A stretch of DNA of 64,000 nucleotides from Oceanispirochaeta sp. M1 (GCF_003346715.1 NZ_QQPQ01000019.1:45164-109163), one strand, 5' to 3'; shown: positions 16,142 through 25,336, counted from the stretch's first letter. A program made the numbers and translations. The notes: a model not told the origin generated them from the sequence alone.

Positions 16142-17152
16142 TTGACCCTTAACTTTGCTGAGAATAAAACAATTGATGTTATCTCTCTCGGACGCGCCGG
16201 AATTGACCTTAATGCTGTTGATATGAATGTTCCCATGGAAGAAAACATGACATTCAGAAAAACAGTAGGCGGGTCACCTGCCAATATTGCTGTAGCCTGT
16301 TCACAGTATGAGCTAAAAGTAGGTTTTATCGGGCGTGTTTCTGATGATCAGCATGGAAGGTATATCCGTAAGTTTTTTGAGACCAAGGGGATAGACACCA
16401 CACATCTGATTGTTGATAAAGACGGGGGGATGAACGGCCTGGCATTTACGGAGATAATGTCTGCTGAAAACAGCAGTTACATTCTTCACCGTGATAATGT
16501 CGCCGATTTGAACCTGGGTATTGATGACATTGATGATAGTTATATAAAGCAGTCAAAACTTCTGGTGATTTCCGGAACTGCTCTATCAAAGAGTCCCTCC
16601 AGGGAGGCTGTTTTTGCAGCCCTGGAGTATGCAGAAAAAAACGGATGCAAAGTTCTTCTGGATATTGATTACAGAAACTACACCTGGAAATCAGAAGAAG
16701 AGAGCGGTATATACCTCTCTCTGGCTGCAGAAAAGAGTCATATTATTATCGGTACCCGTGAAGAGTATGACATGCTGGAAAAATTTTCTAATCCCGGTAA
16801 CAAGGATGATTCGGTAACAGCAGCACGCTGGTTTGACTATAAGGCAGAACTCGTAATTGTTAAACATGGAAAAAAGGGCTCCTTTGCTTACACTGGGGAT
16901 GGAAATATCACAAAGGGTTCAGTTTTTCCTGTAACCCCTCTGAAGACTATGGGGGCAGGGGATTCTTATGCCGGAGGTCTGATATTCGGTCTGATCAGCG
17001 GCAGAACTGTTGCTGAGGGTATGGAGATCGGTGCCGGAGCAGCCGCTATAGTTGTACAGAGCCCTGACTGCTCTGAATCAATGCCGACTCTGAAAGAGGT
17101 ACAGGCATTCATCTCAGACTACAGGTCAGAGAAGGTTGATCATGCTGGTTAA
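16142..17152 (+). CDS. iolC: 5-dehydro-2-deoxygluconokinase (PfkB family)
   Basis: A TTG at 16142, eight bases after AGGAG, starts 336 residues; no in-frame ATG gives a better N-terminus. The PfkB signatures are present: VISLGRAGIDLN, GGSPANIAVAC, and MGAGDSYAGGLIFG with the catalytic base Asp274. IolC phosphorylates 2-deoxy-5-keto-gluconate before IolJ cleavage. Its end overlaps the start of iolJ by 11 bases, which indicates coupled translation. Confidence 0.88.
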   Translation: MTLNFAENKTIDVISLGRAGIDLNAVDMNVPMEENMTFRKTVGGSPANIAVACSQYELKVGFIGRVSDDQHGRYIRKFFETKGIDTTHLIVDKDGGMNGLAFTEIMSAENSSYILHRDNVADLNLGIDDIDDSYIKQSKLLVISGTALSKSPSREAVFAALEYAEKNGCKVLLDIDYRNYTWKSEEESGIYLSLAAEKSHIIIGTREEYDMLEKFSNPGNKDDSVTAARWFDYKAELVIVKHGKKGSFAYTGDGNITKGSVFPVTPLKTMGAGDSYAGGLIFGLISGRTVAEGMEIGAGAAAIVVQSPDCSESMPTLKEVQAFISDYRSEKVDHAG

Positions 17153-17996
17153 TATGACCGCCTGTGTCCATGAGGCATCATCGGGAGAGAGAATTGTTCC
17201 CGGGTTCAATGTATTCGGATTTGAAGATGCCCAGGCCGTAATAGATGCTGCCGAAAAATTTAATGCTCCTGTGATACTTATGTCAAATAAGGATGCAATT
17301 GAGCATATGGATCTGAGAAGCAGCGCTGCTCTGTACTGCTCTCTGGCTGAATCCACCAGGGTCCCTGTGATCATTCATTTAGACCATGCGAAAACGTTTG
17401 CTGAAATTTTGCGTGCCGTTGAAGCCGGTTATACATCGGTGATGTATGACGGATCGGCATTAAGCCTGGCAGATAATATTGAAAACACTAAACGTGTTCT
17501 TGAACTTGCCCGCAGCAGAAATGTATCGGTGGAAGCTGAAATCGGATCAGTTCCCTATACGGATAGAAATGAGGAGATAAAATCAATTCTGACTGTTCCT
17601 GAAGAGGCTGCTGCATTTATGAGGCAGGCTCCCGTAGATGCTCTGGCTGTAGCTGTGGGTTCATTGCACAGAATGCAGACAAAGTCGGCCAGGATAGACT
17701 TTGAGCGTCTCAGAGACATTGAAGCTCTAACTGATGTTCCTCTGGTTATCCATGGAACATCGGGAATCGTTGATCAGGATGTCAAAGATCTGCTTAGGAC
17801 AAATGTCGGGAAAATGAATATAGGAACGGCTCTGAGAATGGCCTACGGAAAAGAGCTGAAAGAGGAAGTACTTTCAAAACCCGATGAATTCGACAGAGTT
17901 AAATTACTACGAAAACCAATGGCTGCTGTTCAGGCGGCAGCTGAAGAAAAATATCGACTGTTAGGTTGGAAAGAAATATATAGGGAGAAGTTATGA
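17142..17996 (+). CDS. iolJ: Class II aldolase, 6-phospho-5-dehydro-2-deoxy-gluconate aldolase type
   Basis: The ATG at 17142 (MLVNMTACVHEA) overlaps the end of iolC and gives 284 residues. It is a class II fructose-bisphosphate-aldolase-family TIM barrel: PGFNVFGFEDAQA, VPVIIHLDHAKTF with the zinc-binding HLDH, SVEAEIGSV and VIHGTSGI. In the iol context it should cleave 2-deoxy-5-keto-gluconate 6-phosphate to dihydroxyacetone phosphate and malonate semialdehyde. The gene encoding the next enzyme, IolA, is not in this window. Confidence 0.85.
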   Translation: MLVNMTACVHEASSGERIVPGFNVFGFEDAQAVIDAAEKFNAPVILMSNKDAIEHMDLRSSAALYCSLAESTRVPVIIHLDHAKTFAEILRAVEAGYTSVMYDGSALSLADNIENTKRVLELARSRNVSVEAEIGSVPYTDRNEEIKSILTVPEEAAAFMRQAPVDALAVAVGSLHRMQTKSARIDFERLRDIEALTDVPLVIHGTSGIVDQDVKDLLRTNVGKMNIGTALRMAYGKELKEEVLSKPDEFDRVKLLRKPMAAVQAAAEEKYRLLGWKEIYREKL

Positions 17997-19855
17997 AAAC
18001 TATTAAATTGACTATGTCACAGGCTCTAGTGAAATTCCTGGATAATCAGTATTTGAATTTTGATGGAGAAGAGATCAAATTTGTAGAAGGTGTTATCGGT
18101 ATTTTCGGTCACGGTATTGTTGTCGGACTGGGGGAGGCCCTGGAAGACAAGGATCATTCTCTGAAATTTATACAGGGAAAAAGTGAGCAGGGTATGGCAC
18201 ATATAGCCATGGGATTTGCAAAACAGAAGAAAAGACGGCAGATTATGGCTGTTACTTCTTCCATCGGTCCCGGAGCACTGAATATGGTAACAGCAGCTGG
18301 AACGGCTACTGCAAACAGAATCCCTGTACTTTTTCTCCCCGGAGATTCATATGGTAACAGACAGCCCGACCCTGTTCTGCAGCAGATTGAGAATAGTTAT
18401 GATCACAATATAACTGCCAATGATGCCTTCAAACCCGTCAGTAAATACTGGGACAGAATCGTAAGACCCGAGCAGCTGATGAACGCCATGATCAATGCTA
18501 TGCGTGTCCTTACAAATCCTGCTGAAACAGGTGCTGTCACTATCTGTCTGCCCCAGGATGTCCAGGGTGAAGCCTATGACTATCCCGAAGAGTTTTTCAT
18601 GAAACGTGTTCATCACAACCAGCGCCGCTGTCTTGATGATGCAGCTCTTACACGTCTTGCTGATAAAATTGAAGCCGCTAAGAAACCTTTCGTAATCTGC
18701 GGTGGTGGAGTCAAGTATTCAGAGGCGGGAGCTGCGCTGGATAAATTCTGTACTGATTTCAATATTCCTTTCGGAGAGACACAGGCCGGAAAGAGCACTC
18801 TTCCTGCAGATAATAAATATAATCTTGGTGGAGCCGGTGTGACAGGTACTCTATCTGCAAATAAGATTGCAAAAGATGCTGATGTCATTCTCGGAATCGG
18901 TACCAGACTTAATGACTTCTGTACATCTTCCAAGTCTGCATATAAGAGTGATTCATCAATGGTAACCATTAATATCAATGATCTTGATGCCTATAAGATG
19001 AATGCCGACCCCTATTTTGCAGATGCAAAACTATCCCTCCAGCAGCTGACTGCTGAACTGAAAAAACGTGGTTATACCTCGTCTTATAAATCAGAGATTA
19101 CAGATGCTAAAGCAGAGTGGGCGGAGGAACTTAAAAGACTCTTCAGTCTTGAACCTGAAGACGGGCTGGCTCAGTCCCGTGTTCTCGGTGTTCTGAGTCA
19201 GGAACTGGTAGAGAAAGATGCCATAGTTGTAACAGCATCAGGAAGTCTGCCCAGTGACTGTCAGAGAGTCTGGAATACAAACTCTCATAATGCCTATCAT
19301 GCAGAATACGCCTTCTCCTGTATGGGATACGAGATTGCAGGTGCCATCGGTGCCAAACTGGCTGAACCGGAGAAAGAAGTTTATGCCCTGGTGGGAGACG
19401 GCGGATTTCTGATGCTCCATACCGAGCTTGTTACAGCCCTTCAGGAAGGAATCAAAATCAATATCATTCTCCTTGATAACAGCGGATTTCAGTGTATTCA
19501 CAATCTGCAGAGAAGTCAGGGAATCCCCAGTTTTGCCAATGAATTCCGTTATAGAGATGACTCAACTGACAGATTGACCGGAAAGTGTCTTCCCATCAAT
19601 TATTCAGCCCTGGCAAGTGCCTACGGTGCAAAAGGATTTGAAGCTGGAACCATAGAAGAACTCAGAACTCTTTTCCCCGAGCTTAAGAAGTCTGAAACAC
19701 TGAATCTTGTTGATATAAAAGTCCTGCCCGGAACCATGACCGAAGGTTATGAAGCCTGGTGGAGAGTCGGAACAGCACAGGTTTCCAACCGTGATGAAGT
19801 AGTTAAAGCGGCAGAGAAGATCAAGGAAATGTCTTCAAAGGCAAAACAGTTCTAG
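17993..19855 (+). CDS. iolD: 3D-(3,5/4)-trihydroxycyclohexane-1,2-dione hydrolase
   Basis: The 620-residue ThDP enzyme starts in an ATGA overlap with iolJ. It shows the IolD features: EEIKFVEGVIGIFGHG, GKSEQGMAHIAMGFA with the catalytic glutamate, the C-terminal ThDP motif GDGGFLMLHTE followed by LDNSGFQCI, and EGYEAWWRVG near the end. IolD opens the cyclitol ring by hydrolysing the C-C bond of trihydroxycyclohexanedione to 5-deoxy-glucuronate. A second IolD-like protein is encoded at 37463. Confidence 0.92.
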   Translation: MKTIKLTMSQALVKFLDNQYLNFDGEEIKFVEGVIGIFGHGIVVGLGEALEDKDHSLKFIQGKSEQGMAHIAMGFAKQKKRRQIMAVTSSIGPGALNMVTAAGTATANRIPVLFLPGDSYGNRQPDPVLQQIENSYDHNITANDAFKPVSKYWDRIVRPEQLMNAMINAMRVLTNPAETGAVTICLPQDVQGEAYDYPEEFFMKRVHHNQRRCLDDAALTRLADKIEAAKKPFVICGGGVKYSEAGAALDKFCTDFNIPFGETQAGKSTLPADNKYNLGGAGVTGTLSANKIAKDADVILGIGTRLNDFCTSSKSAYKSDSSMVTININDLDAYKMNADPYFADAKLSLQQLTAELKKRGYTSSYKSEITDAKAEWAEELKRLFSLEPEDGLAQSRVLGVLSQELVEKDAIVVTASGSLPSDCQRVWNTNSHNAYHAEYAFSCMGYEIAGAIGAKLAEPEKEVYALVGDGGFLMLHTELVTALQEGIKINIILLDNSGFQCIHNLQRSQGIPSFANEFRYRDDSTDRLTGKCLPINYSALASAYGAKGFEAGTIEELRTLFPELKKSETLNLVDIKVLPGTMTEGYEAWWRVGTAQVSNRDEVVKAAEKIKEMSSKAKQF

Positions 19856-19865
19856 GAGGATAAGA

Positions 19866-20897
19866 ATGGCTGAAAATATTGTTGTCGGAATTATAGGTGC
19901 CGGAAGAATCGGTATCGTCCATGCTAAAAGCATAGCCAATGAGATTCCCGGTGTAACTATTAAGACTGTGGCTGATCCATATTTGACAGCAGAGGCTGAG
20001 AATACAATGCTGAGTCTCGGTGCGGGAAAAGTTACCAGGGATTATACGGAAATTATTAATGATCCTGAAATTGATGCCGTATTCATCTGTTCCTCTACAG
20101 ATACACACTCCTTGATCTCCCAGGAAGCTGCCAGGGCGGGAAAACATGTATTCTGCGAAAAACCGGTGGATCTTGATATCAATAAAATTAAAGAGACCCT
20201 GAAAGTTGTCAAAGAGAGCGGAGTAAAATACCAGGTTGGATTTAACAGACGTTTCGATCACAACTTTGCAGCTGTAAAAACGGCAATTGATGCCGGAAAG
20301 ATAGGGAATGTTCACATTCTTAAAATTACATCCAGGGACCCCTCTCCCCCCCCCATCAGCTACGTAAAGGTATCGGGTGGAATCTTCTGCGATATGATTG
20401 TTCATGACTTTGATATGGCCCGTTTTCTAGTTGGAAGTGAGGTTACTGAGGTTTATGCCGCAGCCGCTGTCCGGATTGATGAAGAGATTGGAAAAGCCGG
20501 TGATTACGATACGGCTGTTGTAACTCTGAAATTTGAAAACGGAGCCATTGCAGTGATCGACGCCAGCAGAGAGGCATCCTACGGTTATGATCAGAGGACT
20601 GAAGCATTCGGAAGCAAGGGGGCTGTGGCCATCGGAAATGACACACTCTCCACGGCTGTTGTCAGTGATAAAGACGGAGTCAATGCTGAGAAGCCTAAAT
20701 ACTTTTTCCTCGAAAGGTATATGTCTGCATTTACTGAAGAAAAAGTACAGTTTTTTGATGCAATCAGAAATGGAACTGAGCCCCCTGTCGGTGGATTCGA
20801 CGGACTTATTTCTGTAGTGATAGCAGAGGCTGCTAAAAAATCTGCTGTCGAGAACAGACCCGTAAAAATATCAGAAATATCAGATCTCAACTATTAA
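19866..20897 (+). CDS. iolG: Inositol 2-dehydrogenase
   Basis: The 343-residue Gfo/Idh/MocA oxidoreductase starts after AGGAGGATAAG. The Rossmann fold begins IIGAGRIGIVHAKSI. CEKPVDLDIN carries the lysine of the EKP motif, and FNRRFDHNF and CDMIVHDFDMARF carry the catalytic Asp/His pair seen in inositol dehydrogenases. It should oxidise myo-inositol to 2-keto-myo-inositol with NAD+, the first step of the pathway. Position between iolD and iolE supports the call. Confidence 0.88.
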   Translation: MAENIVVGIIGAGRIGIVHAKSIANEIPGVTIKTVADPYLTAEAENTMLSLGAGKVTRDYTEIINDPEIDAVFICSSTDTHSLISQEAARAGKHVFCEKPVDLDINKIKETLKVVKESGVKYQVGFNRRFDHNFAAVKTAIDAGKIGNVHILKITSRDPSPPPISYVKVSGGIFCDMIVHDFDMARFLVGSEVTEVYAAAAVRIDEEIGKAGDYDTAVVTLKFENGAIAVIDASREASYGYDQRTEAFGSKGAVAIGNDTLSTAVVSDKDGVNAEKPKYFFLERYMSAFTEEKVQFFDAIRNGTEPPVGGFDGLISVVIAEAAKKSAVENRPVKISEISDLNY

Positions 20898-20912
20898 ATA
20901 TTGGAGAAAACA

Positions 20913-21812
20913 ATGATCGATAAAACAAAAATTAAACTGGCCTGTGCGCCAATTAACTGGACAAATGATGATGCTCCCGAGCTGGGTGGTGAACTTACCT
21001 ACCAGCAGTGCCTCAGTGAAATGGCTCTTGCCGGATTTCAGGGCAGTGAAATCGGAAATAAATATCCCAAAGATCCTGAAGTGCTCAACAAGGCTCTCAA
21101 GCTGAGGAATCTGGAAATCTGCAACTCCTGGTTCAGCTGTTTTTTTACAACCAGACCGGAAGAGTTTACTATTGAGCAGTTTATCAAGACCCGGGATTTT
21201 CTCCATTCAGTAGGTGCAAAGGTTATCGGTATCTGCGAAGTTGGACTGAGTGTTCAGGGTGATCTCAGTGCGCCTCTGTTTGAAACAACACCCACTCTCT
21301 CAGATAAAGATTTTGAAAAAATCGCCAGAGGTTGTGAAAAGCTTGGAAAACTGGCGCAGGAAAAGGGTATGACCGTTGCCTATCATCACCACATGGGAAC
21401 CGGAATTCAGACTCTCGAGCAGTACAGCAGGCTTATGGATATGACAGATCCCAAACTGGTCAAGGCTCTCCTGGATACAGGACACCTGACCTATGCCGGA
21501 GAAAATGCGGTAGAGGGATTCAAAAAGTTCATCCACAGAACAGCCCATATTCATCTCAAGGACCTTAGACGTTCTGTATGGAATAATGTCGGCCCAAAGC
21601 GCTACAGCTATGTGGGCTCTGTAATTGAGGGTGTTTTTACAGTACCCGGTGATGGAGACATGGTTGACTGGGACGGTGTATTTGAAGTCATCAGAAACAG
21701 TAATTTCGAAGGTTGGATTGTCGTGGAAGCAGAACAGGATCCCGCACTGTATGATCCTCTGGAATATGCACAGAAAGCACGTGCCTTTATTAAAGAAAAA
21801 CTGGATATCTAG
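20913..21812 (+). CDS. iolE: Myo-inosose-2 dehydratase
   Basis: The ATG at 20913 follows TTGGAGAAAACA; the in-frame TTG at 20901 is part of that ribosome binding site. The 299 residues match IolE: IKLACAPINWTNDD at the N-terminus, YHHHMGTGIQTLEQY, ALLDTGHLTYAGE, HIHLKDLR and a C-terminal GWIVVEAEQDP. IolE dehydrates 2-keto-myo-inositol to the diketone used by IolD. It closes the core inositol set. Confidence 0.9.
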   Translation: MIDKTKIKLACAPINWTNDDAPELGGELTYQQCLSEMALAGFQGSEIGNKYPKDPEVLNKALKLRNLEICNSWFSCFFTTRPEEFTIEQFIKTRDFLHSVGAKVIGICEVGLSVQGDLSAPLFETTPTLSDKDFEKIARGCEKLGKLAQEKGMTVAYHHHMGTGIQTLEQYSRLMDMTDPKLVKALLDTGHLTYAGENAVEGFKKFIHRTAHIHLKDLRRSVWNNVGPKRYSYVGSVIEGVFTVPGDGDMVDWDGVFEVIRNSNFEGWIVVEAEQDPALYDPLEYAQKARAFIKEKLDI

Positions 21813-21827
21813 GCCGAAGGAGTCACA

Positions 21828-22652
21828 ATGAAATACGGATTGCATGGACTTCTGGTCAGATATTCCAATGTTGCAACAGATATAAGAATTGCCGCAGATG
21901 CCGGTTATGATGCTGTAGAGCTTCATACAGATAAGCTTGATCGTTACCTGGCCTCGGGCTTTACGGGTAAGGACCTGAATCTTCTGTTGGAAAAACACAG
22001 TATGAAAGTCAGCTGTATCGATATTATCGGTGATGTTGAAAGTCAGAAACCCGAAGTTTTCGGGAAGGTGATGGACAAGGCAGCACTTCTTATCGACACG
22101 GCTGTTGAAATCGGATGTCCAACAATACAGCTTAATGCCTTCATGGAACTGGCAGATAAATCAGTAGATGAAAATATCAAACTGACAGCTGCCAATATCA
22201 GGAAAATCTGTGAACTTGGTCAGAAAAAAGGTATCAGATTCCAGTATGAAGGGGCTGCCTGGACACCTATTCACTCCATAGAACAGTGCCGGATGCTGGT
22301 TGAAGAAGTGGGAGTAGATAACTTCGGATTCGTTGTTGACTTCTGGCATTTCTGGGCAAGCCGTGGCGGAACTCCTGAGGATATTGCAAAGTTAAACAGC
22401 AATATGATTTACGGAGTTCATATTGCAGACGGCTTCAGACCTGCAGAGGGTGAGGCCTGGGTTGATGAAACTCTTCTGAGAGGAGCTCTGCCGGGAGATG
22501 GTGAGATCAATATTGCTGAATGGATAGATGCCGTTAAATCTACGGGTTATGACGGGTACTACTCTGGAGAAATCCTCTGTCATAAATTGTGGGAAGCAGA
22601 TCTGATTGATATTGCTTCTGATACTCTTTCCAGGATGAAAAAGTATTTTTAA
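21828..22652 (+). CDS. Sugar phosphate isomerase/epimerase family protein (IolI/IolH-like)
   Basis: The 274-residue AP-endonuclease-2-type TIM barrel starts 15 bases after iolE. It shows AADAGYDAVELHTDK, IQLNAFMEL, FQYEGAAW, FVVDFWHFWASRG and YYSGEILCHKLWE, consistent with the metal-dependent isomerase fold. IolI-type enzymes interconvert ketoinositols, which would let other inositol isomers enter the pathway. Exact specificity is not determinable. A stem-loop follows the gene. Confidence 0.8.
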   Translation: MKYGLHGLLVRYSNVATDIRIAADAGYDAVELHTDKLDRYLASGFTGKDLNLLLEKHSMKVSCIDIIGDVESQKPEVFGKVMDKAALLIDTAVEIGCPTIQLNAFMELADKSVDENIKLTAANIRKICELGQKKGIRFQYEGAAWTPIHSIEQCRMLVEEVGVDNFGFVVDFWHFWASRGGTPEDIAKLNSNMIYGVHIADGFRPAEGEAWVDETLLRGALPGDGEINIAEWIDAVKSTGYDGYYSGEILCHKLWEADLIDIASDTLSRMKKYF

Positions 22653-22680
22653 ACTGCTGCTGAAGAAGCAGATTAAATCG

Positions 22681-22720
22681 GCCGGAATCTGAATAGATAA
22701 GTCAGTTCCGGCTTAAAAAA
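22681..22720 (+). terminator. Stem-loop after the epimerase gene
   Basis: GCCGGAA (22681-22687) pairs with TTCCGGC (22706-22712). The stem extends inward through CTGA/TCAG with one bulge and is followed by TTAAAAAATTG. The lack of a T-run makes it a weak terminator or an RNA-stability element. Confidence 0.45.
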
Positions 22721-22739
22721 TTGAAAATTGGAGATTCCC

Positions 22740-23918
22740 ATGTTTAATGAAGAAAAAAGATTGGACCGCCCTTACAGATGGGCAATGATAGGTGGCGGAC
22801 GAGGCAGCCAGATAGGTTATATACATAGATCGTCTGCTCTTCGGGATGGACTGTTTGAACTTGTTGCAGGTGCATTTGATATCAATCCTGAACGGGCAAA
22901 GAGTTTCGGTACCGCCATCGGGGTGAATGAAGATCGATGCTATGCGGATTATAAAGAGATGCTTGCCCGTGAAGCTGGTCGGGATGACGGAGTAGAAGTC
23001 GTCTCTATTGCTACTCCCAACAAATTTCATTACCAGATGTGTAAAGATTCTCTGGAAGCAGGTCTGCATATTGTCTGTGAAAAACCCCTTTGTTTTACTT
23101 CTGCCGAAGCCGAAGAGCTGAAGAAAATTGCAGAAGAAAATAAGCGGATGATCTGTGTCACCTATGGCTATACAGGGCATCAGATGGTTCATCAGGCTCG
23201 TAAAATGATCGAAAACGGTGACCTGGGAGAGATCAGGATCATCAATATGCAGTTTGCCCACGGCTGGCACTCTGAAGAAGTTGAAGCCAATGATCCCGGC
23301 ACCAAATGGAGAGTCTCTCCTGAAGTTGCCGGTCCGACTTATGTCCTTGGAGATATCGGTACTCACAGTCTTTATATGGCTGAACTTATGGTTCCTGATT
23401 TCAAAATTGAGAAACTCATGTGTTCCAGACAGAGCTTTATCAAGAGCAGGGCTCCCCTTGAGGATAATGCCTTTGTTCTGATGAATCTTAAGGGTGGTGC
23501 TGTTGCCAATCTCTGGGCGTCCGCTGTTAATGCCGGAGGCATACATGAGCAGAAAATCAGGGTAGTCGGCAGCAAGGCAAGTATTGAGTGGTGGGATGAG
23601 CATCCTAACCAGCTTTCATATGAAATTCAGGGTCAGCCTAAACAGCTTCTGGATCGAGGACATGGATATCTTTACAGTGATGATGCCTGTGTGGCTGCTG
23701 ATAGAATCGGATGCGGACATTCTGAAGGTCTCTTCGAGTCCTGGTCCAATCTTTATAATGCATTCGGCTTTGCAATGAAAGCAGCTGATAACAATGATAA
23801 AAAGGCTCTGGAGAGTCTGGAATTCCCTGGAATTGACGCTGGAATTGATGGTGTCAAATTTCTGGAGAACTGTGTGGAGTCAGCAGACAACGGCTCTATA
23901 TGGGTCGACTTTAAATAA
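22740..23918 (+). CDS. Gfo/Idh/MocA-family oxidoreductase
   Basis: The ATG at 22740 follows TTGGAGATTCCC and gives 392 residues. The N-terminal Rossmann domain reads RWAMIGGGRGSQIGYIHRSS; CEKPLCFTSAEAEELKK and GDIGTHSLYMAELM carry the catalytic-domain residues. It is longer than IolG and of the subfamily often linked to scyllo-inositol or pyranose oxidation. In this locus it may oxidise a second inositol isomer or a glycosyl-inositol. A terminator follows. Confidence 0.85.
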   Translation: MFNEEKRLDRPYRWAMIGGGRGSQIGYIHRSSALRDGLFELVAGAFDINPERAKSFGTAIGVNEDRCYADYKEMLAREAGRDDGVEVVSIATPNKFHYQMCKDSLEAGLHIVCEKPLCFTSAEAEELKKIAEENKRMICVTYGYTGHQMVHQARKMIENGDLGEIRIINMQFAHGWHSEEVEANDPGTKWRVSPEVAGPTYVLGDIGTHSLYMAELMVPDFKIEKLMCSRQSFIKSRAPLEDNAFVLMNLKGGAVANLWASAVNAGGIHEQKIRVVGSKASIEWWDEHPNQLSYEIQGQPKQLLDRGHGYLYSDDACVAADRIGCGHSEGLFESWSNLYNAFGFAMKAADNNDKKALESLEFPGIDAGIDGVKFLENCVESADNGSIWVDFK

Positions 23919-23920
23919 TA

Positions 23921-23955
23921 AATATCCCCGGATTTAATTCTATCTCCGGGGTATT
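23921..23955 (+). terminator. Terminator-like stem after the oxidoreductase gene
   Basis: AATATCCCCGGA (23921-23932) pairs with TCCGGGGTATT (23945-23955), an 11-bp stem with one bulged base. No strong T-run follows, but the position right after the stop codon fits transcript ending. Confidence 0.55.
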
Positions 23956-23972
23956 CAAATCTTAAAAGCAAA

Positions 23973-24004
23973 AAATCTTAGCATCGACAAATCTTAGCAC
24001 CAAC
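23973..24004 (+). repeat. Tandem 16-base duplication before the AEC carrier gene
   Basis: AAATCTTAGCATCGAC (23973-23988) is followed directly by AAATCTTAGCACCAAC (23989-24004), with two mismatches. It sits just ahead of the carrier start and could be a slippage duplication or a pair of binding sites. Confidence 0.6.
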
Positions 24005-24016
24005 AGGTAAATAGTA

Positions 24017-24955
24017 ATGGATCAGGCCGCATCAGGTATTCTTAAAATCGTAATCTTTCTTCTACTGGGTGTTCTATTCAGAAAAAAATCTGTTCTGAAT
24101 CAGCAAAGTATAGAAGGGTTGAAAAAAATAATTCTGTACCTGGCCATCCCCTCCATATTATTTCTCTCTTTTTCAAGGCTCGATTTTAATTTAAGTTTTT
24201 TACCCGTGACCGCAGCAGTATTCAGTATCAATTTTATTATGTTCTGGTTTGGAGTCCTGATTTTTAAATCAAGGGGTTCGAAACATAGACTACTGCCACT
24301 AAGCCTCTCTACAATGAATTTTGCTCTACTTGGAATACCCTTATATGATGCTGTTTATGGCATTGAAAATCTCCATCACTATACTGTCCTCGGGGTGGGT
24401 AATGAGATTTTTATCTGGTTTGTTTTCTACTTTATGTTCCGGTGGTTCTTGAGTTCAGAACATGCTGAATCCACTGAGTGGAAATCATTCTATAAGAATC
24501 CGGTTATCTGGGGAATTATTCTTGGCTGCATGGCCGGTCTGTTCAAAATTGATATTACTGCCGGTGATAACTTCATTGTCTCATCTGTCTCCGATGTAAT
24601 AGTCAGTGCTTCAAAACTGACAACCCCTCTTATACTTGTTTTTATAGGGTTCAACATATCTCTTTCATCGAAATACACTTTCCAGAGTTTAAAGTATGTA
24701 TTGTTGAGACTTACATCCATGTATTTCCTGGGATACATCATAAAATATTTTGTTATAGATCATTTTTTTGAACCTTCTAAGATGGGAAATTCTGCATATT
24801 TTTTGCTCCTTTCTCTTCCCCCTGTTTTCTCTCTTCCAATTCTTGCTGATGAGTATCTGGAGAGTGATGAACTTTTTCTGCTCAATAATGTAATTGTGCT
24901 GCATGCGGTGATTACAATAGTGCTTTTTTCTGTATATTCAATCTTTGTTAAATGA
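24017..24955 (+). CDS. AEC-family (auxin efflux carrier type) membrane transporter
   Basis: The 312-residue integral membrane protein has about ten hydrophobic segments. It has the AEC two-repeat plan: GVLFRKKSVLNQQSIEGLKK at the end of the first helix, YLAIPSILFLSF, TMNFALLGIPLYDAVYG, and a second repeat with PLILVFIGFNIS. Family members move organic anions such as malate or malonate. As the last gene of the inositol region, it could export a fermentation acid, but this is inference from position. Confidence 0.8.
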   Translation: MDQAASGILKIVIFLLLGVLFRKKSVLNQQSIEGLKKIILYLAIPSILFLSFSRLDFNLSFLPVTAAVFSINFIMFWFGVLIFKSRGSKHRLLPLSLSTMNFALLGIPLYDAVYGIENLHHYTVLGVGNEIFIWFVFYFMFRWFLSSEHAESTEWKSFYKNPVIWGIILGCMAGLFKIDITAGDNFIVSSVSDVIVSASKLTTPLILVFIGFNISLSSKYTFQSLKYVLLRLTSMYFLGYIIKYFVIDHFFEPSKMGNSAYFLLLSLPPVFSLPILADEYLESDELFLLNNVIVLHAVITIVLFSVYSIFVK

Positions 24956-24996
24956 AATAATCAGGAGAGTGTATTCCAGCTTTTGTAATATTAAAA

Positions 24997-25029
24997 GAAG
25001 GCCGGTATACAAGTGATAGGCCGGCCTTC
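24997..25029. terminator. Bidirectional terminator between convergent genes
   Basis: GAAGGCCGG (24997-25005) and CCGGCCTTC (25021-25029) form a perfect 9-bp stem between the AEC gene (+) and the PII-like gene (-). On the minus strand the stem is followed by TTTTAATATT, a good terminator tail. Confidence 0.75.
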
Positions 25030-25042
25030 GATTCAATACTGA

Positions 25043-25336
25043 TTAAAGTTCAATCTCCATAAAGGGGATGGCAAAAACCTTAATCCCCTCCTGTGGAAAG
25101 CGCTCTTTCACCTTCCTGATGCCCCTTGCATAGCTTCGGGCATTCTCTTCACTGCAGTAGATAATCAGCATGAAATTTTCTTCAGGCCATACTCCGTCTC
25201 CCTGCCGGGGAACCTGCCGCCCCTGTCCATGGACGCTTCCCACTCTTGAAAAGCGGAGATCCTCCACCTCAGTTCCCAGGGCATCTTTGATATCTTGTTC
25301 AACCGTATTATTGGCTATTATTTCCAGTCTGATCAT
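25043..25336 (-). CDS. PII-like small protein linked to the RND pump
   Basis: The 97-residue protein resembles PII-like (PG0823-type) ferredoxin-fold proteins: MIRLEIIANNTVEQDI, then VHGQGRQVPRQGDGVWPEEN, FMLIIYC and a C-terminal strand. Its ATG overlaps the stop of the RND transporter gene (ATGA), so the two are co-translated. Such proteins next to RND or cation transporters are thought to sense a metal or small ligand and regulate transport. The bound ligand here is unknown. Confidence 0.65.
   Translation of the reverse strand: MIRLEIIANNTVEQDIKDALGTEVEDLRFSRVGSVHGQGRQVPRQGDGVWPEENFMLIIYCSEENARSYARGIRKVKERFPQEGIKVFAIPFMEIEL

Noticed and set aside
21300..21998. Minus-strand frame of 232 codons across iolE and the next gene
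   Set aside because: Antisense shadow spanning two well-supported genes and their junction.
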